Positions 48,779-59,629 of a stretch of DNA of 64,000 nucleotides are shown piece after piece; positions within the stretch are counted from its first letter, which is position 1, and each line of letters starts with the position of its first letter. The stretch lies in assembly GCA_023653785.1 (NCBI GenBank), contig JAMKCH010084889.1, positions 1 to 64,000 on the forward strand, read 5' to 3'. The position numbers and the translations under genes were made by a program. Origin of the DNA: Ophioderma brevispina. Lineage: Eukaryota; Echinodermata; Ophiuroidea; Amphilepidida; Ophiodermatidae. The notes under the pieces were generated by a model. That model searched no databases. It saw only the letters and a program-made list of their open reading frames with translations, and was not told the DNA's origin.

Positions 48779-48865
48779 CTGAAAAGGAATAAATGATTGA
48801 CATGTGTATCAATAAGTAGACACTGCTTGCTTAGTGTTATTGCCTTTTGCTAGGGCGTCATTGAA

Positions 48866-49060
48866 GGAGTGGTATTGTCTACTGGATAGAGAGCTTGCCT
48901 TTGGACCCAAGGGTCCCTGGTTCACAATCTCAGAAGGACTACTTACCGGATTTATTCTAGGTATTCAATTCAAGTCTGGATTTAATTTGTGCAAGAGCTG
49001 TTGATTAAACTCAGAATTGATCTCTCGTCATGTTAATTTGATATGGGCAAATGAACCATG
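48866..49060 (+). repeat. tRNA-derived SINE-like repeat
   Basis: A tRNA-like head has TACTGGATAGAGAGCTTGCC and a B-box-like GGTTCACAATC. It is followed by a body (CAAGTCTGGATTTAATTTGT...GATTAAACTCAGAATT) that recurs at 49,970-50,065. Boxes are degenerate. Confidence 0.45.
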
Positions 49061-49969
49061 AACAACTCTGATTAGAGTCCATTATGTGCGTTTGGTCATT
49101 TGTTTGGGCACTGATTGAACTGCTACCTTTGAAAAGTTGCTTTGTCGCTCTCTAAATTGGTTGTCTCCGCATGGCCGGGGATTGAACCATCATCTCTATG
49201 GAAATACGCATGGTGTCTCACTTAAATTGAAATCTGCTATAATACCAAGCCAATTAGCCATAAATATAGTAATATATCCTATCACATATTATAGTTGTAT
49301 TTTCATATTTATTTGCTCCTGTATTAATAATGTTTTCATTATGTATGTACCCTGTTCAAAGTAAAATAGGGTTAAATTAATATAGTTAGGCCATAGTTTT
49401 TTGTGACTTAATGATCCTGTCTCCAGCATTTTTTGTTTTTGTCACTTGCCCTATTCTAATCCAATTAGCCATGTTAATCATGTGCAAGTGCCAATATGGT
49501 TAGCGTAACCTTTCAACCATATTCTCTTTGCATTGTCACGGTCAATATTGTTCACAAATCTACTTTGGCCTTCGTTTTACTTTGGACAGTGTAATTAAGT
49601 CCGTTTTTTAATTACTGCCAGTGCCAACATTAGCGTCTGTCTCACATGTCTCGTGTTGTCTAGTCATGCACATCTTGTTGTCTATCGTCACTGTACTTTG
49701 TCCTCTCGTCTTGCACCATTTTTTGTTAGTAACTTTTTTCGGGTGGCCATAACTTTCGAGCTCTGCTCTACTTTGGTCAACCCACCATTGCTTAATCTTA
49801 TGTATACTTATTAGTTGTAATGGTGAATAAATTGAATGGAATTGTTATGTAAGGCAATTGTCTTTGCTTGTTTATTGTTGTTATCATCCTTAAGAGCTTC
49901 CCTTTTAAGATATCGTTTTTAAGTACGACACACTGGTTTGGGTACTTGCTGGAGGTAACTGGTGGATTT

Positions 49970-50065
49970 AAACAGGTACTTAATTCTGGATATAATTTGT
50001 GTTAAGAACTATTGATGAGATCAGAATTCTGCTCTCTCTATTGTCAATTTACTGAAGCAAATGAA
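49970..50065 (+). repeat. Second copy of the SINE body
   Basis: Matches 48,955-49,055 (TTCTGGATATAATTTGTG, TTGATGAGATCAGAATT) without a clear tRNA head. Confidence 0.45.
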
Positions 50066-50573
50066 GCATGAAAATACCTTGTCTTTTTGAGGGGACATAA
50101 CCATCACAGTCACTGTTGATAAGAGTAAGGTAGAATTCCCTGAAACATCTTTCAGAGGGGACACGCCCATCACAGTCAGAGTTGATAAGAGTAGGGTGGT
50201 GAAACCTCTTGTTAAATGCCACCAGGTACCCCCACAGGGAATGGAATCGGGAACCTCCAGTCACTTTTTGCTGAGAGTAGGTTGGAAACCCCTGGCTGTC
50301 GTGAATGAATAGAGCCCCCCCCCCCCAAAAAAAAAAAATCCTGAATATTCTGCCACTGGTCGCAAGCTGTCCTAGTCAGTTTAGAAAAATACTCTTTGTA
50401 AACTTTTGTTCACTGTTGAGGAATTGTAACAGTTGTAATAATAAATAGTTATTTTGGGGGTTCAGAAAGAAAAGTAAAGACACTATTAATATTTCTTTAA
50501 ATGTTGATCATATGTCTACCGTTCATGTTCATGCCATTCATTCACTAACATTTTCCCTTTACTTCAAACTTAC

Positions 50574-50817
50574 ATCCAAATCCAATTTTTGTATGACCAG
50601 GTCGACTGCAGCATCACCCATATTCCTTCCAAGATGATCCATAAATCCAAGAATGGTTCCATCCCCAGGAAGTTCCCTTTTCCTTCTGCTGTTACAATTT
50701 GGTGCTGGGATTTGCACCTCAGGCCAAAGCAACTGAAGAGTTGTACAGACGTCATCAACACAAAGATTAGCACTGAGAGATACTTCATAGAAATCACCAT
50801 CTTTGTCAATTTCATAA
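50574..50817 (-). CDS. Exon: B segment of module 1 with RRKR site (phase 2 to 0)
   Basis: This 244-nt exon has an acceptor TTGTTACAG and donor GGAT|GTAAGT. It encodes 81 residues. An N-terminal YEIDKDGDFYEVSLSANL strand region is followed by C-x4-C (CVDDVC), then IPAPNC, then N-S-R-R-K-R at 50,676-50,687, then the LPGDG turn and a helical stretch. In other modules B1 and B2 are separate exons split right after the LPG motif; here and at 59.1 kb they are fused. RRKR fits the furin-type consensus R-x-[KR]-R and lies between the beta and helical parts, so proprotein cleavage is possible but not shown. Confidence 0.85.
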
Positions 50818-51464
50818 CTGTAACAACAAATAAAATAGTACATCCAGCAACCGGGTTACACTTATTTTTTTATTGATTATTAACGAATGATCAATAGGGG
50901 TGGCCTATATTTTAATATGTTTTGTTTCAAATCCTGCATTTTTTATTGACACACGCTTTGTATGCAAAATGAGGTTTGAGTTTCGTACATCACATACACG
51001 CACTGATTTTTGATCAATTTAAAGAGATAACCTGTCAACACCAAAGGTTGCGAGTTCGAGTCTATCCATGTGTATAATTGGGTCCTTGCATTATTCAATG
51101 TTGGGAAGGTAACAGATTCAGGGTAGAGGAGATGTAGTGTTCCCCCTACAGCAACATTATATGGAGGAGTCTGGCCCAATCGCTTCAAAAGAGAGATGAT
51201 TACTCCGTTCCTGTGTACACGGGTCTGTCTCCTTTACCTGTTTAACCTGTCTAACCTGTCAACGGTGTGTTGGCATCACCATCTATCTTGGGATCAAATG
51301 CACATCATTTGCATACATGTCTTAAGCTTCCGCAGTATGTATATTATTAGACACAGTATGTATATTATGAAAAAGATTTTTCCCCTGACCGGGCTTTGGT
51401 CCCCTCAGAACCACAAGGCTGCCCATGACAATGGCTAAACTTTAACATTTACAAACATTTGTAC

Positions 51465-51729
51465 CTGAAACTCAAACCTTCTCCAACTTCTGCAATGGCT
51501 CCTTCTCCCATAGTGAGTGATAGCAGAGAGTCAGGGATGTTAGGGTATGTCCAGGTTTCAAAGCCTAGTTGGTAATCTTCAAAGCAGGGATCCAGGCTGA
51601 AGGATGTCACTAGGTTGAATGTCTTTATGGTAAAATCCATGCTGCTGCAGCAGGTTATGCCTAGACAGGAATCATCAATTGTGCAGGATATGGCGTTTGC
51701 AACAAATGGTAGATTTACTGTTGGGCAAT
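51465..51729 (-). CDS. Exon: six-Cys domain of module 1 (phase 1 to 2)
   Basis: This 265-nt exon has an acceptor CTCCTCTAG and donor TTTCAG|GTACAA. After two carried bases it reads CPTVNLPFVANAISC, then C-x4-CC, then FSLDPCFEDYQLGFETW. The six cysteines have spacing 13-5-4-0-20. The C-terminal tail (residues ~65-87, GEGAIAEVGEGLSF) is longer than in the 16.8-kb and 22.8-kb copies and equals the 30.2-kb copy in exon length. It leads in phase 2 to the B exon at 50,817, making Ser at the junction. The domain is unnamed to my knowledge, and its spacing suggests disulfide-stabilised extracellular folding. Confidence 0.85.
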
Positions 51730-51769
51730 CTAGAGGAGATTTTTTTAAAAGGAAAAAGATAAATTATTA

Positions 51770-54700
51770 AAGTATGTCAATACCTACTTTTTAAGCTAAT
51801 ATTTTGGGGATTTTATTTTCAGAAATCAATAAAGGCACATGGACATTAACACACACTGACATAAATTTAATAGCCTTGTTTTCCTGCCTTACCTCAAAAT
51901 AAGGATTTTGATATCACCTGAACCACTGGCCTAAGTATGGTACAAACTACACTAAAAAGAACTTATCTACTCAGTAAATTTAAGTGTAACCAGGTTGCTG
52001 AAGCTCAAATTAATACTGCAGGTATGTGGAGGAAATAGGTAAAAAGAAAAATGATTGGTTTTGACGTGCTATGTGCCCTGTTTTACATTGCATATTCATC
52101 TTAGTACTGCATACATTAGCTGATAACTACCATGTAAGGAAATTTTATACATGTAGGTCTACTTAACTGGTAATCGAAACACGGGACCAATGCTTATTAA
52201 ACTATACGGGGAACCTTAAAGGGAAATATTATGAGAAATTTAATTTAATAGACTATGTTTCTTTACAATTAAGGGGGACGTATGGGGTCTGAAGCCATGA
52301 ACTGTGAATGATTGTCTTAATGTTCTAAATAGTGGTTCTATAAAGTTATATAATCATATTGTAGCCCATGTCACAAAGTTTTTAAAAAAATTTCCATGAA
52401 AATGTTTTGCGGCTGGTTGCCAGGTAACCACGTAAGGCCTCTGATTGCTAAACACTAGAACAGATGTAACTAAATAACTAAACATGCTACTGGGGACGGA
52501 AACTTGGGTGAAATATGCAGGAGGTGTGGTAAATACGGATGTGAACCATGAGCCGGAGTGAGTTTTGATAACGTTGCCATGGCAACGGCAATCAACCAAT
52601 CGCATTAATTTTCATGGCGTAATTTGAATTTGAGCAAACAATTTTGAAAATCGGCTTCATGGTTCACTAGCCTATATGTGCTTAATAGTGTGCCAAATTT
52701 CATGTCCATAGCAGTAAGCGTTCTCTAGTTACGTGCGTTCTCGTTTTGGATGTTTGCGTATTTTAACGAAACAGTTATAGGCTCGAAACATTAGACAAAA
52801 TTGAAGGGGCGCTTTGATGTGAAATATGGATTATTTTTTTAAATGTCATGTATACTGAATTATTCATAATTATTAATGGAAGAAAATCATCGAAAATAGG
52901 TGACATCCATTGTCCTGTAATTAATTTTTAAAGAATTTTCCTTTTTTTAAATATCGCAGGGTGACAAGAAAACAATATAAAATACCAAAAAAATCACTTA
53001 CCAGTGACATTTAATTACTTGAAATTTGGAAAGGATAATTAAGTCTTACTTAGACTTCAATTTAGCCCAACATGAATGTGTTAATAGTCATAAATAATAT
53101 CTTTTAAAATATCCCTTAAATTATAACCCCTTGAAAGTGTTTCACATGGTAAAATATGGAGATTGATGCATTTTTGGCAATTGCGCGTACACTACTTGAC
53201 TTAGATCAGCCTTATCTCGGGAACCGAATGTCCGCTTGCGATCGAATTAATTTATAAAATAATAAAAAGATTTGTAGAATTACGGTCACACAATTTAGCC
53301 ATTGCATATCCTCATTTTCTGGATTAGAACAACTTTTTTATCAATCAGACCCATTACCCCCCCTTAAGTGTACTACGAATGAAATAGCAAATAAGATTTT
53401 TAAACTACCTATCAAAAAATGGAAGTGAAAAAATAAGATATTACATCACTCCCTATGTTTCTTTGCTTTTACAAATTATCCTGTGTTATAACTTTGAGTA
53501 TGACTTAACTGTTTGGTTCTGGTTACCTAGTAACACAAGAATAGTCTGTTAAAAAAGGACAACCATAGCTTAGCGAGGATGTTAGTTAATGTGTTAGTGT
53601 AAATATCGAGAAAGAGATCATAGAACCCCCTCTCGTATATTAGGAGATGAGATAACCACGTATATATGTCAGACATCAAACTTACTCATGCATCAACCTT
53701 TAATTTGAAATACCACTGGTTGAAAATGCAGCATTTATACATGCCTATCCATTTCATAGGTGAGTGCCCCTGTTCTGTTTATTTTTTTTTCCAAAGTAGA
53801 TTCTAAAATATTTTAACCACAGATCCATTGCACCGAGATTCAAATTTACTTACAGGAAACAAGTTTCAAAACCATTGCTTGACACTATGAGGCAATGAAG
53901 TATCAACTCCTGTGCACGTTCAATACTTGCATTCACAATGTATTAGAAAACACACCCCTGAGTGTGGTGTATAATATATGATACCTAGAATCACAAGATC
54001 AGTTCATGTCACTGCGATGTACAAGTCCAACACATGAACTGTGCCCTGTGTGTTGGAGCATAGTGAAATCATAGTGTGTGTTCTGGGCATTGTACACATA
54101 CTGTACTCTCAAAACCATGGTCATATCATCAGTACATGCAATGAAAAGAGAAAGTTATCCACTGTGATGGGTGCGCTATTATCCAATCATAAAGTTTGTT
54201 TTCTAGTTCCTTAGGAATGTAAATGAATTCCTAGTAGGCATAGATACCATGTCCTTAATTCTAAAAAATTGGAACCATAGGACTTTGCACTGCTACATGA
54301 GGCAACCACCAAACTCAAGGGGTAACCTGCAATGTAGTGCTTTTATCTATTCCGATGTTATACCATCTCGATGGAAAAATAGCAAGAAAGAATTACAACA
54401 CAAAAAAACAATTAAATGACTAGCAAAAAAGCCATGAAAATGCAGGGCAAACCCAAATTACCATAACTTAAGTTTCTGTTACAATTTAAGCTTTATTTAA
54501 CATTATGTTTGGGTATTATTATAAAAAAATCGGTCCCCTCACATGTAGAACGTTTGGCGACAACTCCTTTATCATTATGGCCCATGTATATGATCAATTG
54601 TTAACCTCCTAAAATCAATGAAGCACAGCAGCACTTAAAAAATTACCTTATGTGGTACTCAAAAAGTAATATGTCTTTGGCTTGGTTTTTTTGGTGTTCC

Positions 54701-55256
54701 TTTTGCCTGATAGTAGGCAAACATAATTGGTAGTAATGTGTTTCATAATGCCTAGAGCTTAATGAATAGGGACTTACAAGTTCTATGGAATGTTGTATGG
54801 TGTTTGTATTATGTGTGCATGTATTGTATATTGTATAAATGTTATGTGTGTATGTATGGTGTTTGTATATGTATGCTGCATGCATGCCTAGTATCTGCAG
54901 ATTCGATTTTCTCTGGAAAAATTCATTAATTTTATTCTTCTGTAAATGCCAGAAATAATTATACAGTGCGAGAGTGGCACTGTGATAAGAAGATTTTGTC
55001 AAAGCGATTAGTGATGGTTGCATATCTTAAATCTCCATCTTTGAAAGACGATAGTGGTTGCCTCGAACAGGCAATGTTTTCCAGATGCATCATGGGAAAA
55101 AGCCGACGTCCTAATCTGCGTATTACAACTATCACACAGAAATACAATTGACTGCTTGTTTATAGTTTGCCCCATATAACGGTGTTTTGCATGGGAATGA
55201 CAACTTTAATGGCAATTAACAATAAGTAAATCTGTTTTTGTTCTATCAGGCCCGTA
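51770..55256. other. Intron between module 0 and module 1, no gene seen
   Basis: Low-complexity and AT-rich stretches. 52,350-52,450 weakly resembles the 42.6-kb sequence (TGTAGCCCATGT, TGGTTGCCAGGTAAC). No exon with acceptable phase was found. Confidence 0.4.
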
Positions 55257-55298
<42 letters not shown>

Positions 55299-55299
55299 T
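55257..55299. repeat. (TC)n(AC)n microsatellite
   Basis: Compound dinucleotide run in the intron about 180 bp below the linker exon. Confidence 0.95.
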
Positions 55300-55474
55300 C
55301 TTTGTCACTGAGTTGTTTTTGACATATCTTACTAACTACTCATGCATTCAGTGGTGACTTTGGTAAAAATGGGACTGACAAGAGCTAAAGCAAGAGCACT
55401 GTATTTGGAATAGGGAGAATTACATAAAGAAACAGACACATTGCAAGGATGGTTGGTATTTTTAACATGCTTAC

Positions 55475-55529
55475 TTTGATTGATGACAGCCTCGGATGGT
55501 ATTGTACACTCGCTCCCTCTCATATATTC
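55475..55529 (-). CDS. Exon: linker of module 0 (phase 0 to 1)
   Basis: This 55-nt exon has an acceptor TTTGTACAG and donor AAA|GTAAGC. It encodes EYMRGSECTIPSEAVINQ plus one base. One cysteine followed by a short I-P run is the linker signature shared with the exons at 48.7 kb, 24.8 kb and the end of 41.4 kb. The preceding exon ends in phase 0 and the next (51,729) needs one carried base, so both joins fit. The codon spanning the next junction would be A+AT, Asn, directly before the CP of the Cys domain. Such a short exon would be missed by ORF-based annotation. Confidence 0.7.
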
Positions 55530-56316
55530 CTGTACAAAGAATAAGAGGTGAACTATTACACAATTACAATTCACATAAGGGTCGTCAATAATGCGCAAAC
55601 GAAATCCTGGGTCACATGGACCCCCTTAAGCACTTAAGTGTTAATGATCTTATTCGGTATCTTTGTGCAATCTATTGCTTGGGATAGTAAAGTACCCCCA
55701 TCACCTACAGTTAACCTCGGGGCTAATAGATTTTCAAAGATCTTTCATGATCATTGAATATTTGTATAATATGCAAGTCTATAGCTAAAACTTGGCCTCT
55801 GAGCTGCATTGGATGTACTCTGATATACACCCTTCAATCAATAGTACTCACTCCATGTATATGGTCGATTTTCATGAAAACATTTTGGAGGTAAGACACA
55901 CCCAAAAAAATTGTCTCAAAATTGTATGTTTTATGTTTTAAACATTTAGGTATTCAATACCTATTACAGGAAAAATAATATTGCCAACAACACTTCTTAC
56001 ATTTCTGCACAGTATGTACACAAACATTTTATACAGCAAAAGGATAGGGTTTATTATGTTATCAAAATTTTAAATTAACAAAATATGCCAACTGATGACA
56101 TTATCAAAGAGGTTGCTGGGAGCAATTTTTAGTTGTACGAAGTTAAAGTTTGAGTAGCTATGTCATAATATAACTACTTGAAACACTGGTTATATCATGT
56201 TTGTTAGTTATGTTTGTAGATTTGATGATTTTTGAGCCTAATGGCAGCTCATACAAATTCATTTGAATGTGGAAAATCCCCAACAGTCACATATCCGTGC
56301 TATATTTGAAACTTGA

Positions 56317-56498
56317 CCAATCACAAGCTGTGTTGGCTGTCTGTTTGTATGCTACACAAGTTAACCAATCAGAATGAGGGCTAGCTTGTTGTGTGATACA
56401 CAAGTTGACCAATCAGAAGTAAAGTTAGCTTGTGTGATGCACAGTTAGCCAATCAGATTACGTGTTGGCAAAGGTGGCAAGCTGTGGATAGTTTAAAA
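56317..56498 (+). promoter_or_regulatory. Four spaced CCAAT boxes with a TATA-like box
   Basis: CCAAT(C) motifs occur at 56,317, 56,365, 56,409 and 56,449, each in an ACCAATCAGA-like context, spaced 48, 44 and 40 bp. TTTAAAA follows at 56,492-56,498. Arrays of NF-Y-type sites before a TATA-like box are typical of retroviral-type LTRs and some gene promoters. No gene follows on the plus strand, so a solo LTR or other element promoter is the more likely reading. Function is inferred. Confidence 0.4.
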
Positions 56499-56904
56499 GC
56501 TGGCTCCAAATTCAAATTGGGGTCGGTCTGCCTTTGGGGTTCTGCCTTTGAAGTTCTGCTTTCAGCCTGGTCATCTCCCCATAACAAACAAGTTGGAGGA
56601 GATGAAATCTACAGTTATGATTAAAGGCAGTATGTAATATATTTGTTAAATCAAGCTGCTGTGTCTCCTTGTGTGTTTCTTTGTGGATGTGCATGAACTG
56701 TAACAGTCCGACGAACATTGTTAAAGTTTTGCTTAAGTTCTCCTTGGTGGAAAACCAGCCGCCGAGACCTCACGCATACCAACGGTTAAGCATCGTAACA
56801 AGCTAATTGAACTCAAGAAATATGCTCCAATGTGTAGTTTATTACGTTATCCTTGAGTAATGAATTCTGCCTGAAAATTAGACTTTATAATAAACAAATA
56901 TTAA

Positions 56905-57070
56905 AGGGGCGTGTTCCGATCGTCTTTGGGACCCCCCTGATTTACCCGGTAGTATCGATTTTGATATCAGATGAAAGGCCGTATTTTTCTCATTGTCGTC
57001 CTGAAATTTGAGCCCTCGAATCCATTTCATTCCCAAGATATAAACAAAAAACACCGTTTTAGTGGTTAAC
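56905..57070. repeat. Dispersed repeat, inverted partner of 28.8-29.0 kb
   Basis: GTTCCGATCGTCTTTGGGACC and ATGAAAGGCCGTATTT are complements of blocks at 28,880-29,000. Confidence 0.6.
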
Positions 57071-57101
57071 CACTTTATTAGCACAGTATTGAATAGGGCT
57101 T

Positions 57102-58336
57102 TGCAACATGCATTATTGCGTCTACCATCAAAACCGCAAGTGTGTTTCCCGCGGTACTTGATGGGGTGTATGTGCAAGTGCCAGGCTCTCATATCAAGTA
57201 GAGAACACAATACACATAAATCGGAACAACCACCTTTAAGATACCTTTACTAATTTATTCTAAAGATACATTTAATTGACACCATACCATTCTATGGCCA
57301 AATTATAGTTGATGATGTTAACTAAAATGCATTCAACGTAATGAACGATAACGTAATACACAATAACGTAGTAAACATTTTTGACCATTTTCACATCTCC
57401 CATTGACTAAGATGTATCTGATTGAAAGTGTATATAATTTTTGTGGTCGGAAAATAAGTATCTATGCCACTCTTGATCAATATTTAAATAGCTTGTTTGG
57501 TTGCTGAGAAATGTGGATAACGTAATACACTTCCTTAAAAAGGTCGCATTTTTTACAAAGTTCAACATTTCTTAGATTTTTTAATAGTCATTGTGAGCTG
57601 AAGGAAACACTATTTCCAACTGACGCATTATGTTTACCTTGAAATAAGATGCACAATCAATATCTTAGTAGAAGTTTTACCAAACTTAGGAACTGCTTTG
57701 TGAAGGATAACGTAATAAACAAGGTTTTCACGGACATTATGTTTGTATTTCAAAAATATCAAAATAAAGTGAGAATACAAGGAAAAACATCATTACATAA
57801 TTTCAAAAAAAAAAAAAAAAAAAATGCAACATGCATTATTGCGTCTACCATCAAAACCGCAAGTTTGTTTCCCACGGTACTTGATGGGGTGTATGTGCAA
57901 GTGCCAGGCACAAACAAAGCTCTCCATTGACGCCTGTATAAAAAATTTTAGTGACAAGTCACCGACGCTGAATTCGCGCATGTGTAGTACATTCGGGTGA
58001 CTGACCTAAATATACACACAATCGAATGTGTATACATTGTACGTGTCATGCAAACCATGCTTGACCGCACCCACAAACACGTTTCCGCGCATATAATTAT
58101 GACAGCAATCAATACTCCATTGCAATTCCCAGTTCAAACTTGGTTCAAAAAAAAAAAAAAAAAAAAACCTTGAAATAAGATGCACAATCAATATCTTAGT
58201 AGAAGTTTTACCAAACTTAGGAACTGCTTTGTGAAGGATAACGTAATAAACAAGGTTTTCACGGACATTATGTTTGTATTTCAAAAATATCAAAATAAAG
58301 TGAGAATACAAGGAAAAACATCATTACATAATTTCT
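57102..58336. other. Duplicated segments separated by A20 runs, probable misassembly
   Basis: 57,637-57,804 and 58,168-58,335 are near-identical. 57,102-57,186 and 57,825-57,909 match with two differences and then diverge. The junctions at 57,805-57,824 and 58,147-58,166 are runs of exactly 20 A (the second followed by a native A). The pattern fits three contigs, two of them overlapping by ~168 bp, joined end to end with A20 spacers. Confidence 0.65.
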
Positions 58337-58727
58337 ACACATGTTTCACAAGAAGAAACATTGATATTCGGAAGAATTCAAGCTGCTAAGTATTTTTTAA
58401 ATATTTTTTGTTGTGTTTCGGACATCAATTTTCTCCTATTTTTCGATGTTTTTAGGAAAATATCTCATAGAAAAGATAATGGAAAGTATGGCAAACTATA
58501 TATGCCCAAATGCAGCTCAACGGCCCCTATCAAAATATTACCATTTTTTTCCCAATAAAGCATTGTTGAAAAGACTTATTAACCAAAGACACAAAATTTC
58601 TGGAAATGCACCGTTTTCATGAAAATCGACCGTATTCCATATGTAATTATATGGGTGTGTTACAATCAGGGTAAATATCAGTCTTCCCGGGGTCCAGGTT
58701 ATCAGGGTATACACAGCCTTCTATGTG

Positions 58728-59080
58728 TACCTACCTTAACTCCTACTTATTCATATACAACATCATAAGCTCCTTGCGCAGCATTACCTCTAAAAGAGTT
58801 GATGAAGCATTTGAGGTCATCACATGATACTGCTGATGATACATCAAAGGTACAACAGGAAACAGGGATCTAATTCATCAGGGTATACATAACCTCCCAT
58901 GTATACCTACCTTAACTCCTACTGCTTCCAATACAACATCATATGCTCCTTGCCCATGCAGCGTTACCTCCAACAGATTTGAAAGGACATTGATGTATCA
59001 CATGATATACTGCTGATAAACCAAAGGTATGACAGGAAATAGTGGCCTAATTCATCAGGGTATACATAACCTCCCATGTA
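58728..59080 (-). pseudogene. Two decayed tandem copies of the 3' half of the module-0 B exon
   Basis: The donor-side half of the exon at 59,088-59,334 recurs at about 58,728-58,853 and 58,904-59,027, each copy including the donor motif and ~50 bp of flanking intron. Spacing is 176-177 bp. Both copies carry indels that break the frame, and neither keeps the upstream half or an acceptor. They are best read as local tandem duplications spanning exon end and intron start, now non-coding. Their retained GTAGGT donors could still compete with the parent donor. Confidence 0.65.
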
Positions 59081-59087
59081 TACCTAC

Positions 59088-59334
59088 CTTAACTCCTACT
59101 GCTTCAAATACAACATCATATGCTCCTTGTCCAGCATCATCTCCAACAGAGTTGATGAAGCACGTGAGGTCATTACATGATACTGCTAAAAAGTCAAAGG
59201 CATCACATGATGTAGGGAAAGGAAATACAGTACTGGACAGAAGGGTGTATGTGACAGCAGCATTGTTGTCTACTGTCAGTACAATCTTAGCATCGACAGA
59301 TAGCTGGGTGCTGCTGAGCTTGTTGACCACAAAG
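59088..59334 (-). CDS. Exon: B segment of module 0 (phase 2 to 0)
   Basis: This 247-nt exon has an acceptor ending AACAG and donor AAG|GTAGGT. It encodes 82 residues after one carried base. The first half is alternating hydrophobic beta-type sequence (DAKIVLTVDN) ending FPFPTSC, which matches the I-P-x-C end of the other B exons. The second half (FINSVGDDAGQGAYDVVFEA) aligns with the helical FMDHLGRNMGDAAVDLVIQK stretch of the 50.6-kb exon. It lacks the C-x4-C pair. It ends in phase 0, as the next linker exon requires. No Cys exon was found above it, so the start of this module is probably outside the window or buried in the retroelement region. Confidence 0.7.
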
Positions 59335-59629
59335 CTGTTAAAAGGGGGGAACAATGTTCAATGTCAGTGACGAAAAATGTATTTACACTGAAAGTAAAAT
59401 GTATCTATGGTTACATACATTTTAATACATTTCCCATTTCTTTATGTACAAAAATAACAAAAATGAAAACTTCTACACTGTCTGCAAGACAACTATTTTC
59501 TTATTTTAGTGCTTGGGCCACGAGGTGATATTTGACATATGGGTACCATATAGAGTGGCAAAACGAGAGTACTACCAACTTGTTAAGACACTTCAACTTG
59601 AATAATTTCTGCATGATAGACTTTCCAAA

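Larger units (their letters stand above)
7824..59334 (-). other. Span of one modular extracellular-type repeat gene
   Basis: About 20 exon calls on the minus strand join into one reading path. From high to low coordinate the repeating order is six-Cys exon, B exon(s), linker exon, with matching phases at nearly every junction. The units are cysteine-rich, class 1-1 and separated by large introns, which is typical of secreted or cell-surface animal proteins; this localisation is inferred, since no signal peptide or membrane segment was found. The 5' end probably lies beyond 59.3 kb, possibly outside the window, and the 3' end was not found. One B2+linker exon, expected between 38,061 and 30,433, is missing or decayed. 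Two adjacent paralogues rather than one gene cannot be excluded, but phase continuity favours one gene. Confidence 0.75.

Noticed and set aside
57649..57930. 93-residue frame duplicated at 58,180
   Set aside because: Same chance frame in a duplicated segment bounded by A20 joins; no coding evidence.
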